From: Oscillospiraceae bacterium
GTDB taxonomy: Bacteria; Bacillota; Clostridia; Oscillospirales; Ruminococcaceae
DNA: 64,000 nucleotides
Direction of reading: 5' to 3'
NCBI GenBank assembly: GCA_021199855.1
Contig: JAJQHD010000038.1
Coordinates: 17,830-81,829 of the forward strand
In this document: positions 26,670 through 34,757 of the stretch, in pieces
How positions within the stretch are numbered: the stretch's first letter is position 1
Layout: each line of letters begins with the position of its first letter
The notes under the pieces: model-generated
Seen by the model: only the letters and a program-made list of their open reading frames with translations
What the model was told of the DNA's origin: nothing
The model's database searches: none
Made by a program: the position numbers and the translations under genes

Positions 26670-28001
26670 ATGGTACAAATTCTTAAAAAGACACTTTGTC
26701 TGGTACTTGCAGTACTTATGCTTCTGCCACTTGTTTCTTGTGGAAGCACTGCGGAAGAAGAGGTTACAAAGATTCGGGATGATGAACTCTTTACTCCTGA
26801 TTATACCGACACTGTTGAATCGGAAGTAATTGAGATTTCTGCAAGCACGGAATATCAGACGATAATCGGCTTTGGAGGCACTAACTTTCCTGTTTGGGTC
26901 GGAGACCTGACAGAGGAACAGCGCCAGACTGTCTTTGGCAACGGTGATGATGAACTTGGATTCACAATCCTGAGACTTCATATTGACCCTGATAGTGAAA
27001 AATGGGCTGACGACCTTGAGACTGCAAAGGTGGCTCAGGATGCCGGTGCTATCATCATGGCTTCTCCGTGGACTGCACCAGATGATATGATGGAAACATA
27101 CGAAAAAGCAGGCGAAGACAGCCCACTGCGTATCAAGCATGACAAATATGCGGAATATGCTGAGTATCTCAACGACTATGTCACATATATGGCAGAGAAC
27201 GGCATAGAGATTTATGCCATCTCCTTCCAGAACGAGCCTGACTTGTCCAACTCTGGCTGGGTTTCCTGGACAACGGAAGAGATTATGGACTTCATCCTTA
27301 ACTATTCTGACGTTATTGAATGCAAGCTTATGACTCCCGAGTCGTTTAACTACGATAAAGAATATTACGACGAGATTCTCAATAACGAGGAAGCTCTTGA
27401 AAAGATAGACATCTTCGCAACCCACCTTTATGGCACCAAGGTATCCAATTTCAGCTACCCGCTCTTTGAGGAGCTTGGCGAAGGTAAGGAGCTCTGGGTA
27501 ACTGAGATGATATATCCGAACTCAACATCAGTTGCAGACAAGTGGCCTGAGGCTCTTGAAACTGCAGAGCATATTTCAGACGCTCTGACGGAGGGCAGCT
27601 TCCAGGCGTATGTCTGGTGGTACATCCGCAGATTCTATGCCGCTATTGACGAGGAAGGAGATATCACAAAGCGCGGCTACTGCATAGCTCAGTTCTCAAA
27701 ATATGTTCGTCCGGGATATATAAGAATTGATGCTACAGAAGAGCCTGCAGAAGGCATAAGTGTTTCTGCATTCAAAACGGATGGCGAGGTAGTGATAGTT
27801 GTAATCAATAATTCTGAGAACGACTATGAGCAACAGTTTAATCTCAATGATATGGAGTTTGATATTGGCTATATCGAAGCCTATACTACAACCAAAACCC
27901 AGAGCCTTGCAAGAACCGGCAATATCTCATACAGCGAAAATACATTCGGATATGTCTTAGACTCCTACAGCATAACGACGTTTGTAATATCAGAGAGTTA
28001 A
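26670..28001 (+). CDS. GH30 glucuronoxylanase-like lipoprotein (third copy)
   Basis: 443 residues: lipobox LVSC (Cys24), a short acidic spacer, then a GH30 domain. Acid/base Glu in SFQNEPDLSN; nucleophile Glu in LWVTEMIYPN. It is the copy closest to classical XynC, with VADKWPEALETAEHI and WWYIRRFYAAI; the R-x-Y pair is kept but the following GP is replaced by AA. GGAGGA precedes the ATG. Last gene of the tandem trio, 23 bases after the second copy. The three shares signal-peptide design but differ in active-site loops, suggesting different xylan decoration preferences (inference). Confidence 0.9.
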   Translation: MVQILKKTLCLVLAVLMLLPLVSCGSTAEEEVTKIRDDELFTPDYTDTVESEVIEISASTEYQTIIGFGGTNFPVWVGDLTEEQRQTVFGNGDDELGFTILRLHIDPDSEKWADDLETAKVAQDAGAIIMASPWTAPDDMMETYEKAGEDSPLRIKHDKYAEYAEYLNDYVTYMAENGIEIYAISFQNEPDLSNSGWVSWTTEEIMDFILNYSDVIECKLMTPESFNYDKEYYDEILNNEEALEKIDIFATHLYGTKVSNFSYPLFEELGEGKELWVTEMIYPNSTSVADKWPEALETAEHISDALTEGSFQAYVWWYIRRFYAAIDEEGDITKRGYCIAQFSKYVRPGYIRIDATEEPAEGISVSAFKTDGEVVIVVINNSENDYEQQFNLNDMEFDIGYIEAYTTTKTQSLARTGNISYSENTFGYVLDSYSITTFVISES

Positions 28002-28019
28002 AATTTTCAAGAATAATGA

Positions 28020-28048
28020 TTGACCTTCCGCTCTAAATGTGCTATTAT
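28020..28048 (+). promoter_or_regulatory. sigma-A promoter for galE
   Basis: TTGACC (28020-28025), 17 bases, TATTAT (28043-28048) with extended TGc. Confidence 0.75.
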
Positions 28049-28083
28049 ATAGGTATAATTACGAGTAGGGAGGTCTTTTTTGC

Positions 28084-29112
28084 ATGTCTATTTTAGTATC
28101 AGGAGGAGCCGGATATATCGGTTCGCACACCGTATTGACATTACTTGAAAAGGGCTATGATGTTGTTGTATTCGATAATCTTGTAAATTCAAGTGAGGAG
28201 TCTTTAAAGAGGGTAGAAAAGATAACCGGCAAGTCGGTAAAATTCTATAAGGCGGATATGCTAGACCGCTCAGCTATGGATAAAATTATGGATGAGAATC
28301 CTGATATCACGGCTCTCATTCACTTTGCCGGTCTAAAGGCGGTAGGAGAGTCCGTTCAGAAGCCGCTGGAATACTATAAGAACAATATTGGAGGTACCCT
28401 TACACTTCTTGAGTCGATGAAGGCTCACGGAGTCAAGAATATCATATTCAGTTCTTCTGCAACCGTATATGGTGCTCCTGAAAGAGTCCCGATAACTGAG
28501 GATTGCCCGAAAGGAACATGCACAAATCCTTACGGCTGGACAAAGAGCATGATTGAGCAGATTCTCACCGATATTCACACTGCCGACAATGAGTGGAATG
28601 TAGTTTTGCTCAGATACTTCAACCCGATTGGTGCTCATCCATCAGGTCTTATCGGCGAAGACCCTCAAGGGATCCCGAATAATCTCGTTCCATATATTGC
28701 ACAGGTTGCTGTCGGAAGAAGAGAGCACCTCAACGTATGGGGCAATGACTATAAGACTCATGATGGTACCGGTGTCCGTGACTATATTCATGTTTGCGAC
28801 CTTGCTGACGGGCATGTCAAGGCTCTTGAAAAGATAGATGAGTCGAAGAATGGCGGAGTCTATATCTATAACCTCGGCACCGGAATCGGCTATTCGGTTC
28901 TGGATGTTGTAAAGGCTTACGAAAAGGCTTGTGGCAAGGAGATTCCTTACGTAATCGGTCCGAGACGCGCCGGAGACCTTGATGAGAACTATTCTGACCC
29001 GACTCTTGCTGAAAAAGAACTTCACTGGAAGGCTGTCTATGGCATCGACGATATGTGCCGTGATTCCTGGAACTGGCAGAGCCATAATCCCTATGGTTAT
29101 AACGGAGGCTGA
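28084..29112 (+). CDS. galE: UDP-glucose 4-epimerase
   Basis: Short-chain-dehydrogenase-fold enzyme interconverting UDP-glucose and UDP-galactose with bound NAD. NAD-binding motif [11 protein letters not shown] at the N-terminus, FSSSATVYG (catalytic Ser/Thr region) and the catalytic Tyr-Lys pair in [12 protein letters not shown]. 342 residues, normal. Own promoter and GGGAGG site. It sits between GH30 genes; this may link galactose handling or cell-surface polysaccharide synthesis to plant-fibre use, but the promoter argues for independent expression. Confidence 0.95.
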   Translation: MSILVSGGAGYIGSHTVLTLLEKGYDVVVFDNLVNSSEESLKRVEKITGKSVKFYKADMLDRSAMDKIMDENPDITALIHFAGLKAVGESVQKPLEYYKNNIGGTLTLLESMKAHGVKNIIFSSSATVYGAPERVPITEDCPKGTCTNPYGWTKSMIEQILTDIHTADNEWNVVLLRYFNPIGAHPSGLIGEDPQGIPNNLVPYIAQVAVGRREHLNVWGNDYKTHDGTGVRDYIHVCDLADGHVKALEKIDESKNGGVYIYNLGTGIGYSVLDVVKAYEKACGKEIPYVIGPRRAGDLDENYSDPTLAEKELHWKAVYGIDDMCRDSWNWQSHNPYGYNGG

Positions 29113-29161
29113 TGAAGTCTTCGGAATAATAAATACTTGGAACAAATAGGTGAACATTATT

Positions 29162-31018
29162 ATGAAGAGAACAAGCACCATACTGAAAGTACTTGGAGCA
29201 CTGGTGTGTGCAGTATTGTTCGTAACGTCCCTTAGTGTCACCTCATTCGCCGCAACCGAATTCAGCTTCACTGTTTTTTCTGGTGAGGAAGAAATTGAAG
29301 GATGGTATCCCTCATTCATAACGAGTTGGATTGACTCCGACTTGATGAGTGGGTTCATTGATGCCATCAGTCATTCAGGCGCGACTATTGAGGTTACTTA
29401 CACAGGAACAGCCGATATCTCGCTTCTCTTGCAGAGCGGAGACTACGGTGGAGGGCAATACCCGTGGGCAAGTTATTCTTCCCACACTACCGCATCAAGT
29501 AACGGCAAAAAAGTAGCGTCATTTTCAGCTGAGAAACTGATAAGTGCCTACACAGCAAAGACTCATCCGGAAACCGGAGAAGCATTAAGCCTTGACAACC
29601 TGATGAATTTCGGAATAGGTGGAGAAGGTAACACGATCTATTCCGTTGTTGTCAAGTGGAAGGTGAGTGGAAGCCCGTCGATAACCTTTGATATCGACAC
29701 AACCTACCAGACAATTGAAGGCTGGGGAGCGTCATACACGTGGTATTCTGACTGGTTTGTCCGCAATATCCATTCAGAAGAAGTCTACGACTGGATTTTT
29801 GAAGACTGCGAATTCAATATTCTCAGATTCAGAGATTTGAATCACGTCGGAGACGAGTATCAGGACGCACTCGACGGCTACGAAACCTATAAAGCGTTTT
29901 ATGAAGCCGCAATCGAGCGTGGAATCGACCCGATAGTAATGGTTACAAGCTGGGGAGAGTATGACAGAGACCTCGATTTCGTCGAATTCGTCAAGGAAGA
30001 CGACAACGGCTATTCCTATTACACACTCGCAAAGGACAAGAATGGCGAGTATATGTACGACGAGCTGGCTCAGTTCTGTGTAGAGTCGGTTCAGCTTTTT
30101 CTGGATGCGGGAATTCCTGCTGATTACTTCTCAATCTCAAACGAGACTGAGCTTCAGGGAAAACAACAGGATGAGCAGGGAAACGCCAGAGAAAATGCAG
30201 GTTTCTATCTGGGAGCGGTTGAGGACGAATATCACTGTGCATACTGGAAAGCTCACATAGCGGTTTATGAAGCGTTCCAGGAAGCATTCGGAGATGATGC
30301 ACCTGAAATCATGGGTGCTGAAGTTATGGCAGATACTGCCAGCCTCATGGAGGATTATCTCGATCCATTGATTGAGGAGGCATCTGACAGCTTCACGACC
30401 ATCGCTCACCACCTCTATGGCAGTGTCAATACAAAGCTTAGCTTTTCTGCTGTAAGAGAAGCATTCCCTGATTATACCATCTGGCAGACAGAGTGGTATA
30501 ATAATGATCTGCTAGGACACGCTGATACAATCATCAACGAGCTCAACTACGAAAATGTCAATGCATATCTTTACTGGAATGGCGTCTGGGTTGAGGATGA
30601 TGGAAATTGCCTGATTCAGGTGAACGGCTGGAGTTCAAATTCCGATGTTGTCAGACGCGGAAATCACTATGTGATGATGCACTTCTCGAAGTTCATCAAA
30701 GCTGGTTATACCAGAGTTGACACCACCCTTAATGCGGCATATTCCAATGCTACTGCATTTGTATCGCCTGAGGGAAACAAACTTGTCCTTGTCCTCGTGA
30801 ACAGTTCCGATAATGACGAAAAGCTCAGCCTGAAGCTTGGCGATTACAAGATTAAGTCGGGAAAAATCTATCGGTCGACTATAAATACCGACAACGAGGA
30901 GGAAGAAACCGAGCTTAACGAATACATGCAGTACCTGGGTTCTCTGAAGTACTACAGTATCGAGTCTCCGGCTAATTCTATCACGACGCTTGTCATGAAT
31001 ATTTATCCTGCCGAGTAA
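29162..31018 (+). CDS. secreted GH30-like hydrolase with N-terminal beta-sandwich domain
   Basis: 618 residues. Type I signal peptide (cleavage near SFA-ATEF, residue 30), an unassigned domain of about 140 residues (31-170) rich in aromatic and Gly residues that looks like a carbohydrate-binding beta-sandwich, then a divergent GH30/clan-A catalytic domain starting TYQTIEGWGASYTW. Proposed acid/base Glu328 in FSISNETE (the family NEP is NET here) and nucleophile Glu444 in IWQTEWYNN; AHHLYG matches the strand-6 motif. It lacks the WWYI.R.Y loop of the three upstream enzymes, so the substrate is probably different. AGGTGA lies eight bases before ATG 29162; the GTG 29150 overlaps it. Confidence 0.85.
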   Translation: MKRTSTILKVLGALVCAVLFVTSLSVTSFAATEFSFTVFSGEEEIEGWYPSFITSWIDSDLMSGFIDAISHSGATIEVTYTGTADISLLLQSGDYGGGQYPWASYSSHTTASSNGKKVASFSAEKLISAYTAKTHPETGEALSLDNLMNFGIGGEGNTIYSVVVKWKVSGSPSITFDIDTTYQTIEGWGASYTWYSDWFVRNIHSEEVYDWIFEDCEFNILRFRDLNHVGDEYQDALDGYETYKAFYEAAIERGIDPIVMVTSWGEYDRDLDFVEFVKEDDNGYSYYTLAKDKNGEYMYDELAQFCVESVQLFLDAGIPADYFSISNETELQGKQQDEQGNARENAGFYLGAVEDEYHCAYWKAHIAVYEAFQEAFGDDAPEIMGAEVMADTASLMEDYLDPLIEEASDSFTTIAHHLYGSVNTKLSFSAVREAFPDYTIWQTEWYNNDLLGHADTIINELNYENVNAYLYWNGVWVEDDGNCLIQVNGWSSNSDVVRRGNHYVMMHFSKFIKAGYTRVDTTLNAAYSNATAFVSPEGNKLVLVLVNSSDNDEKLSLKLGDYKIKSGKIYRSTINTDNEEEETELNEYMQYLGSLKYYSIESPANSITTLVMNIYPAE

Positions 31019-31188
31019 GTTTTTCAGGAATTTTGTGATGCATTTGGCTGAATAATGTCGAATAAGTTCACAGAAAAGTTACATTTGGTATGCAATATTT
31101 TTGCAATTTTTGCATAACGCCGATTTTGGGACTTTTTGATTCAAAAAGATTGTATAAATTGGCAATAGTAAATCTCGCAAGAATAATG

Positions 31189-31194
31189 TATAAT
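31189..31194 (+). promoter_or_regulatory. -10 element before the small sortase-type peptide gene
   Basis: TATAAT at 31189-31194, about 45 bases before the ATG. No good -35 is seen at 17 bases. A Spo0A-box-like TGTCGAA lies about 130 bases upstream (31056-31062), of doubtful significance alone. Confidence 0.4.
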
Positions 31195-31238
31195 ATAACT
31201 ACTAAGCGGTTTGCTTAACAAAAAGGAGGTTTTTCTTT

Positions 31239-31472
31239 ATGAAAAAAATTGTTGCACTTCTTCTCTCCCTCGTTATGGTTCTTTCCATGATGTCTGTTGT
31301 TGCTTTTGCTGAAGACACTGACACCGATACTGAGCCTGATGAGACCGTCAATGTAGGCGATGATGCTGGGGAGACTGAGACCACCGATTCCAACCCGACC
31401 ACAGGTATCGCACTTTGCGTTCTTCCTATGGTAGTTGCTGCTGCTGGTGTAGTTGCTTCCAAGAAGCACTAA
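31239..31472 (+). CDS. 77-residue secreted acidic peptide with NPTTG sorting signal
   Basis: Signal peptide (residues 1-24, KKIVALLLSLVMVLSMM, cleavage after AFA), then a 27-residue spacer with twelve Asp/Glu, many Thr and no basic residue, then NPTTG (52-56), a hydrophobic segment (57-73) and the tail SKKH. This is the layout of a sortase-anchored surface protein (LPxTG-like; NPxTG variants are known in clostridia), but the exposed part is only about 31 residues. If no sortase acts, it would be a two-pass or C-tail membrane peptide. Strong AAGGAGG site and its own terminator suggest high, independent expression. No function can be assigned. Confidence 0.82.
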   Translation: MKKIVALLLSLVMVLSMMSVVAFAEDTDTDTEPDETVNVGDDAGETETTDSNPTTGIALCVLPMVVAAAGVVASKKH

Positions 31473-31497
31473 TCTTCACCTGAGAAGTTTGTAACGA

Positions 31498-31525
31498 AAG
31501 CGCCCCGTTTGTCGGGGCGTTTTCT
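31498..31525 (+). terminator. intrinsic terminator after the NPTTG peptide gene
   Basis: CGCCCCG (31501-31507) and CGGGGCG (31513-31519) with a five-base loop, flanked by AAAG / TTTTCTT. Confidence 0.92.
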
Positions 31526-31577
31526 TGTCATAAAGCAAATTTTTGTGACCTGAGATATCTTAAATTGAAGGTAACGA

Positions 31578-31592
31578 CTTGTATTTTACAAG
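31578..31592. promoter_or_regulatory. perfect inverted repeat over the ylbF -35 (candidate operator)
   Basis: CTTGTA-TTT-TACAAG, a perfect six-base inverted repeat with a three-base centre, overlapping the -35 element TTGTAT. Confidence 0.45.
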
Positions 31593-31607
31593 GGATTGTG
31601 GTATAAT
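31579..31607 (+). promoter_or_regulatory. sigma-A promoter for ylbF-mutS-mutL-miaA
   Basis: TTGTAT (31579-31584), 17 bases, TATAAT (31602-31607) with extended TGg. Confidence 0.75.
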
Positions 31608-31679
31608 AACGTGGTGCAATCTAGTAGTTGCGCTTTCTGATTTTAATTTTATACGATAACGATATAAGAGGAATTTACG

Positions 31680-32084
31680 ATGGATGTTATTCAGTTGACT
31701 AGAGAACTCGGAAAAGCCATACAGGCTGATGAGAGATATTCAAACTATATAAGAGCTCGTGTTGCAAATGACAACGACACCGAGCTTCAGAGTCTGATAG
31801 AGCAGTTCAATCACGGAAGAGTTATTCTCAATAACGAGGTTTCAAAAGCTGAACGTGATGAAAATAAAATTGAAGAGCTCAAAACGAGTGTAGGAGAACT
31901 TTACTCCAGAATTATGAAAAATGAGCACATGTCCGCCTACAATGACGCCAAAAATGAGATGGATGAGCTCTTAAGACGGATTACAACAATAATCAGCATG
32001 TCTGCAAACGGTGAGGATCCCGAAACCTGCGACATGAATCATAGTTGTACAGGAAATTGCTCCTCCTGCGGCGGTTGCCATTGA
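31680..32084 (+). CDS. YlbF/YmcA family protein
   Basis: 134 residues, largely helical, matching the Com_YlbF family (TRELGKAIQADERY, IEQFNHGR). In Bacillus YlbF and YmcA form a complex that affects RNase Y and mRNA processing, competence and sporulation. The C-terminus carries the Cys-rich tail CTGNCSSCGGCH, likely an iron-sulfur or zinc site as reported for the Bacillus YlbF complex. First gene of the mutS-mutL unit, a common clostridial order. The exact paralogue cannot be assigned. Confidence 0.85.
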   Translation: MDVIQLTRELGKAIQADERYSNYIRARVANDNDTELQSLIEQFNHGRVILNNEVSKAERDENKIEELKTSVGELYSRIMKNEHMSAYNDAKNEMDELLRRITTIISMSANGEDPETCDMNHSCTGNCSSCGGCH

Positions 32085-32124
32085 TTGAAACTTAATTACC
32101 ACTGATAAGAAAGGATGAATAAGT

Positions 32125-34431
32125 ATGCCACTTTTACTCAAGGATGTTGATATAAATTCTCTGTCGAAGGGAATGAGACAATATGTTGAGATAAAGCTTG
32201 AGCATATGGACAGCATCCTTTTCTTCAGGCTCGGGGATTTTTATGAAATGTTTTTCGATGATGCCCTGGTCGCATCACGAGAACTTGAACTGGCTTTAAC
32301 ATCCAAGGATTGTGGACTTTCCGATAAAGCTCCCATGTGTGGGGTACCTCATCACGCATGTGATTCATACATCAAGAAGCTGATCGATAAAGGCTATAGT
32401 GTTTGTATCTGTGAACAGCTTGAAGATCCTGCTACAGCCAAGGGAATAGTCAAGCGGGATGTTATAAGGATTATCACACCGGGTACTCTTACCGACAGCA
32501 GTATGCTTGACGAGGGCAATAATAACTGGCTTGCGTCAATTTATCTTGAAGCCGGTACTGTTGCAGTTTGCTTCGCTGATATGTCAACGGGGGAGGCATA
32601 CATCTACAAATCATCTGAAGGCGATTTGCAGGCGTTTCTTATAAACAAGCTTTCAAGATATTCTCCTGTTGAGATTCTCTGCCAGAAAAAGTTTCCGATG
32701 GACAGCGATGTTGCGGGTTTTATATTGGACAAGCTCAAGGCTGGTTTAAAGACGGTCGATGAAAGCTCATTTGATTTTGCTAAAAACCGTCAGGTTGTCC
32801 TTGATCAATTCTCAAACGATTCATTTACCAAGCTTGAGCTTTCAGAAAATGATGCAGAAGCTAAGGCTGTTTCAGCACTGTTTTGCTATATTGCCAATAC
32901 TCAGAGAGGAACAATCCCGAGATTTTCTTCGATAGAGAGGCAATCTGATGACCAGATTATGGCTCTCGGCTATACTGCCAGAACAAACCTTGAACTCACC
33001 AAAACAATCAGAAGTGGTGAGAAAACGGGCTCCCTTCTATGGGTTCTTGACATGACGAAGACTTCGATGGGCAAGCGAATGTTAAAGTCCTGGATTGAAC
33101 AACCTCTATGCAACCCAACCCGGATAATCAGAAGACTTGATGCAGTAGATGCACTTTATCGTAATTCAGCGCTGTTATCCAGCCTGGAGGACGAGTTAAG
33201 TGGCGTATATGATCTCGAACGTCTCATGACAAAGGTTATCTACAAGACTGCAACTCCCAGAGATTTAAAGGCACTTGCGAGTACTTCTTCAAGGTTGCCA
33301 GAGATTAAGAGAATTCTTAATGAACTCGGATCTGATCTGATTAAGAGCCTCAATAACGATATATCAACTCTTGAGGAAATTGCTAATTTGATTGATAACG
33401 CAATCCCCGATGAACTTCCTGCTACCTTTAAAGACGGTGGAATAATCAAAGAAGGCTTCAACGATGAGCTCGATAATCTTCGCAAGATTGCTTCTGATGG
33501 CAAGAGCGTCATTGAAGAAATAGTTGCGAAGGAACGTGAAAAGACCGGAATCAAGAATCTTAAGTCGGGTTACAATCATGTTTATGGTTACTACATTGAA
33601 GTCACACGTTCGTTTATTGAACAGGTTCCTGATTATTTCATAAGAAAGCAGACTCTTGTAAATGCAGAACGATACATAACTGAAGAACTCAAGAATGCTG
33701 AAGATATGATTTCAGGGGCATCAGCGCATATTCTCGCACTTGAAAATGAGATATTCAATGAGGTAAGGGAGTATGTCGCAAATAAGCTTTCTGATGTTCA
33801 GAAGACAGCAGTTGCTGTTGCTACGGTTGATGTTCTGGCGTCGTTTACGTCTGTTGCTATAAAAAATAATTACACCAAGCCGGAAATTGCCATTGACGGT
33901 ATAATTGATATAAGAAACGGAAGACATCCTGTTGTCGAGCTTATGCTGAAGGATGAACTCTTTGTTCCAAACGACGCATATCTCGATCTCACAGATAATC
34001 GTATGTCCATAATCACCGGTCCGAATATGTCTGGTAAGTCTACCTATATGAGGCAGGTTGCACTGATTACATTGATGGCTCAGATTGGCTCATTTGTGCC
34101 TGCTGATTATGCAAAAATTTCTATTTGTGATCAGATATTCACAAGAGTAGGAGCTTCCGACGACCTGACAGCTGGTCAGTCGACATTCATGGTTGAAATG
34201 AGCGAGGTTGCGGATATAGTTAAAAATGCTACACGTGACAGCCTCGTAATACTCGATGAAGTCGGACGCGGAACTTCAACCTATGACGGCTTGAGCATTG
34301 CCAAGAGCGTTGCGGAGTATATATCAAATCCTAGGAAAGTTGGTTGTAAAACACTTTTTGCAACTCACTATCACGAGCTTATTTTCTTGAAAACGAAAAA
34401 CCTGGCATCAAGAACTATAGTGTGGCAGTAA
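32125..34431 (+). CDS. mutS: DNA mismatch repair protein MutS, truncated by frameshift
   Basis: Mismatch recognition ATPase. Mismatch-binding motif GDFYEMFFDDA near the N-terminus, Walker A TGPNMSGKSTYMRQ, Walker B LVILDEVGRGTSTYDG, and ATHYHEL. After HELIFLK the frame is lost and translation stops at TAA 34429-34431, giving 768 residues. The missing C-terminus (rest of the ATPase domain and the helix-turn-helix dimer part) is intact in the -1 frame just downstream (34422-34733). Adding one T in the run at 34382-34385 restores LENEKPGIKNYSVAV. As written, the product should be defective. A sequencing or assembly error is the main alternative. Confidence 0.92.
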   Translation: MPLLLKDVDINSLSKGMRQYVEIKLEHMDSILFFRLGDFYEMFFDDALVASRELELALTSKDCGLSDKAPMCGVPHHACDSYIKKLIDKGYSVCICEQLEDPATAKGIVKRDVIRIITPGTLTDSSMLDEGNNNWLASIYLEAGTVAVCFADMSTGEAYIYKSSEGDLQAFLINKLSRYSPVEILCQKKFPMDSDVAGFILDKLKAGLKTVDESSFDFAKNRQVVLDQFSNDSFTKLELSENDAEAKAVSALFCYIANTQRGTIPRFSSIERQSDDQIMALGYTARTNLELTKTIRSGEKTGSLLWVLDMTKTSMGKRMLKSWIEQPLCNPTRIIRRLDAVDALYRNSALLSSLEDELSGVYDLERLMTKVIYKTATPRDLKALASTSSRLPEIKRILNELGSDLIKSLNNDISTLEEIANLIDNAIPDELPATFKDGGIIKEGFNDELDNLRKIASDGKSVIEEIVAKEREKTGIKNLKSGYNHVYGYYIEVTRSFIEQVPDYFIRKQTLVNAERYITEELKNAEDMISGASAHILALENEIFNEVREYVANKLSDVQKTAVAVATVDVLASFTSVAIKNNYTKPEIAIDGIIDIRNGRHPVVELMLKDELFVPNDAYLDLTDNRMSIITGPNMSGKSTYMRQVALITLMAQIGSFVPADYAKISICDQIFTRVGASDDLTAGQSTFMVEMSEVADIVKNATRDSLVILDEVGRGTSTYDGLSIAKSVAEYISNPRKVGCKTLFATHYHELIFLKTKNLASRTIVWQ

Positions 34432-34733
34432 AGAAAGGCACGGATGGAATTAGGTTCTTAAGAAAGATTGTCCGCGGTGGCGTCGATGAGTCGTATGGTA
34501 TCGAAGTCGCAAAGCTTGCAGGTCTTCCTGAATCGATTTTAAGGCGATCGAGAGAGATTCTGAAAGAGCTTGAAGTTAAGCCTGTGGTTCAGGCTCCAGT
34601 CGAAAGCGACCAGGTTTCATTTGAGGGTATAAATGAAAAGGCTGTTATAAACATGCTGAGAAAAACCAATATAGATGAGCTTTCAGACAAGGAACTCAGG
34701 GAGCTTATTTCGGATATTGTTCGTTACATCTGA
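34422..34733 (+). pseudogene. mutS: 3' fragment of mutS (frameshifted)
   Basis: Contains the normal MutS C-terminal sequence: NYSVAVKK (read back from about 34412), GIRFLRKIVRGGVDESYG, IEVAKLAGLPESILRRS and a tail ending LISDIVRYI. Open from upstream of its first ATG, which has no ribosome binding site, so it is not an independent gene but the continuation of the mutS frame beginning at 32125. The true disrupted gene spans 32125-34733. Confidence 0.88.
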
Positions 34734-34757
34734 TAAACTGCTTTAGGAGGCAGAGAG

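Noticed and set aside
26667..27425. 252-codon minus-strand open frame opposite the third GH30 gene
   Set aside because: It lies wholly antisense to a clear GH30 gene, has no ribosome binding site and no recognisable domain; it reflects codon bias of the real gene.
31056..31062. Spo0A box before the NPTTG peptide gene
   Set aside because: Only the 7-base core TGTCGAA matches and it is about 130 bases from the -10; a single such core is expected by chance in intergenic DNA of this size.
34375..34431. Programmed -1 frameshift in mutS
   Set aside because: No X-XXY-YYZ slippery heptamer in the zero frame and no downstream pseudoknot is visible; MutS is not known to use frameshifting. A deletion or sequencing error is simpler.
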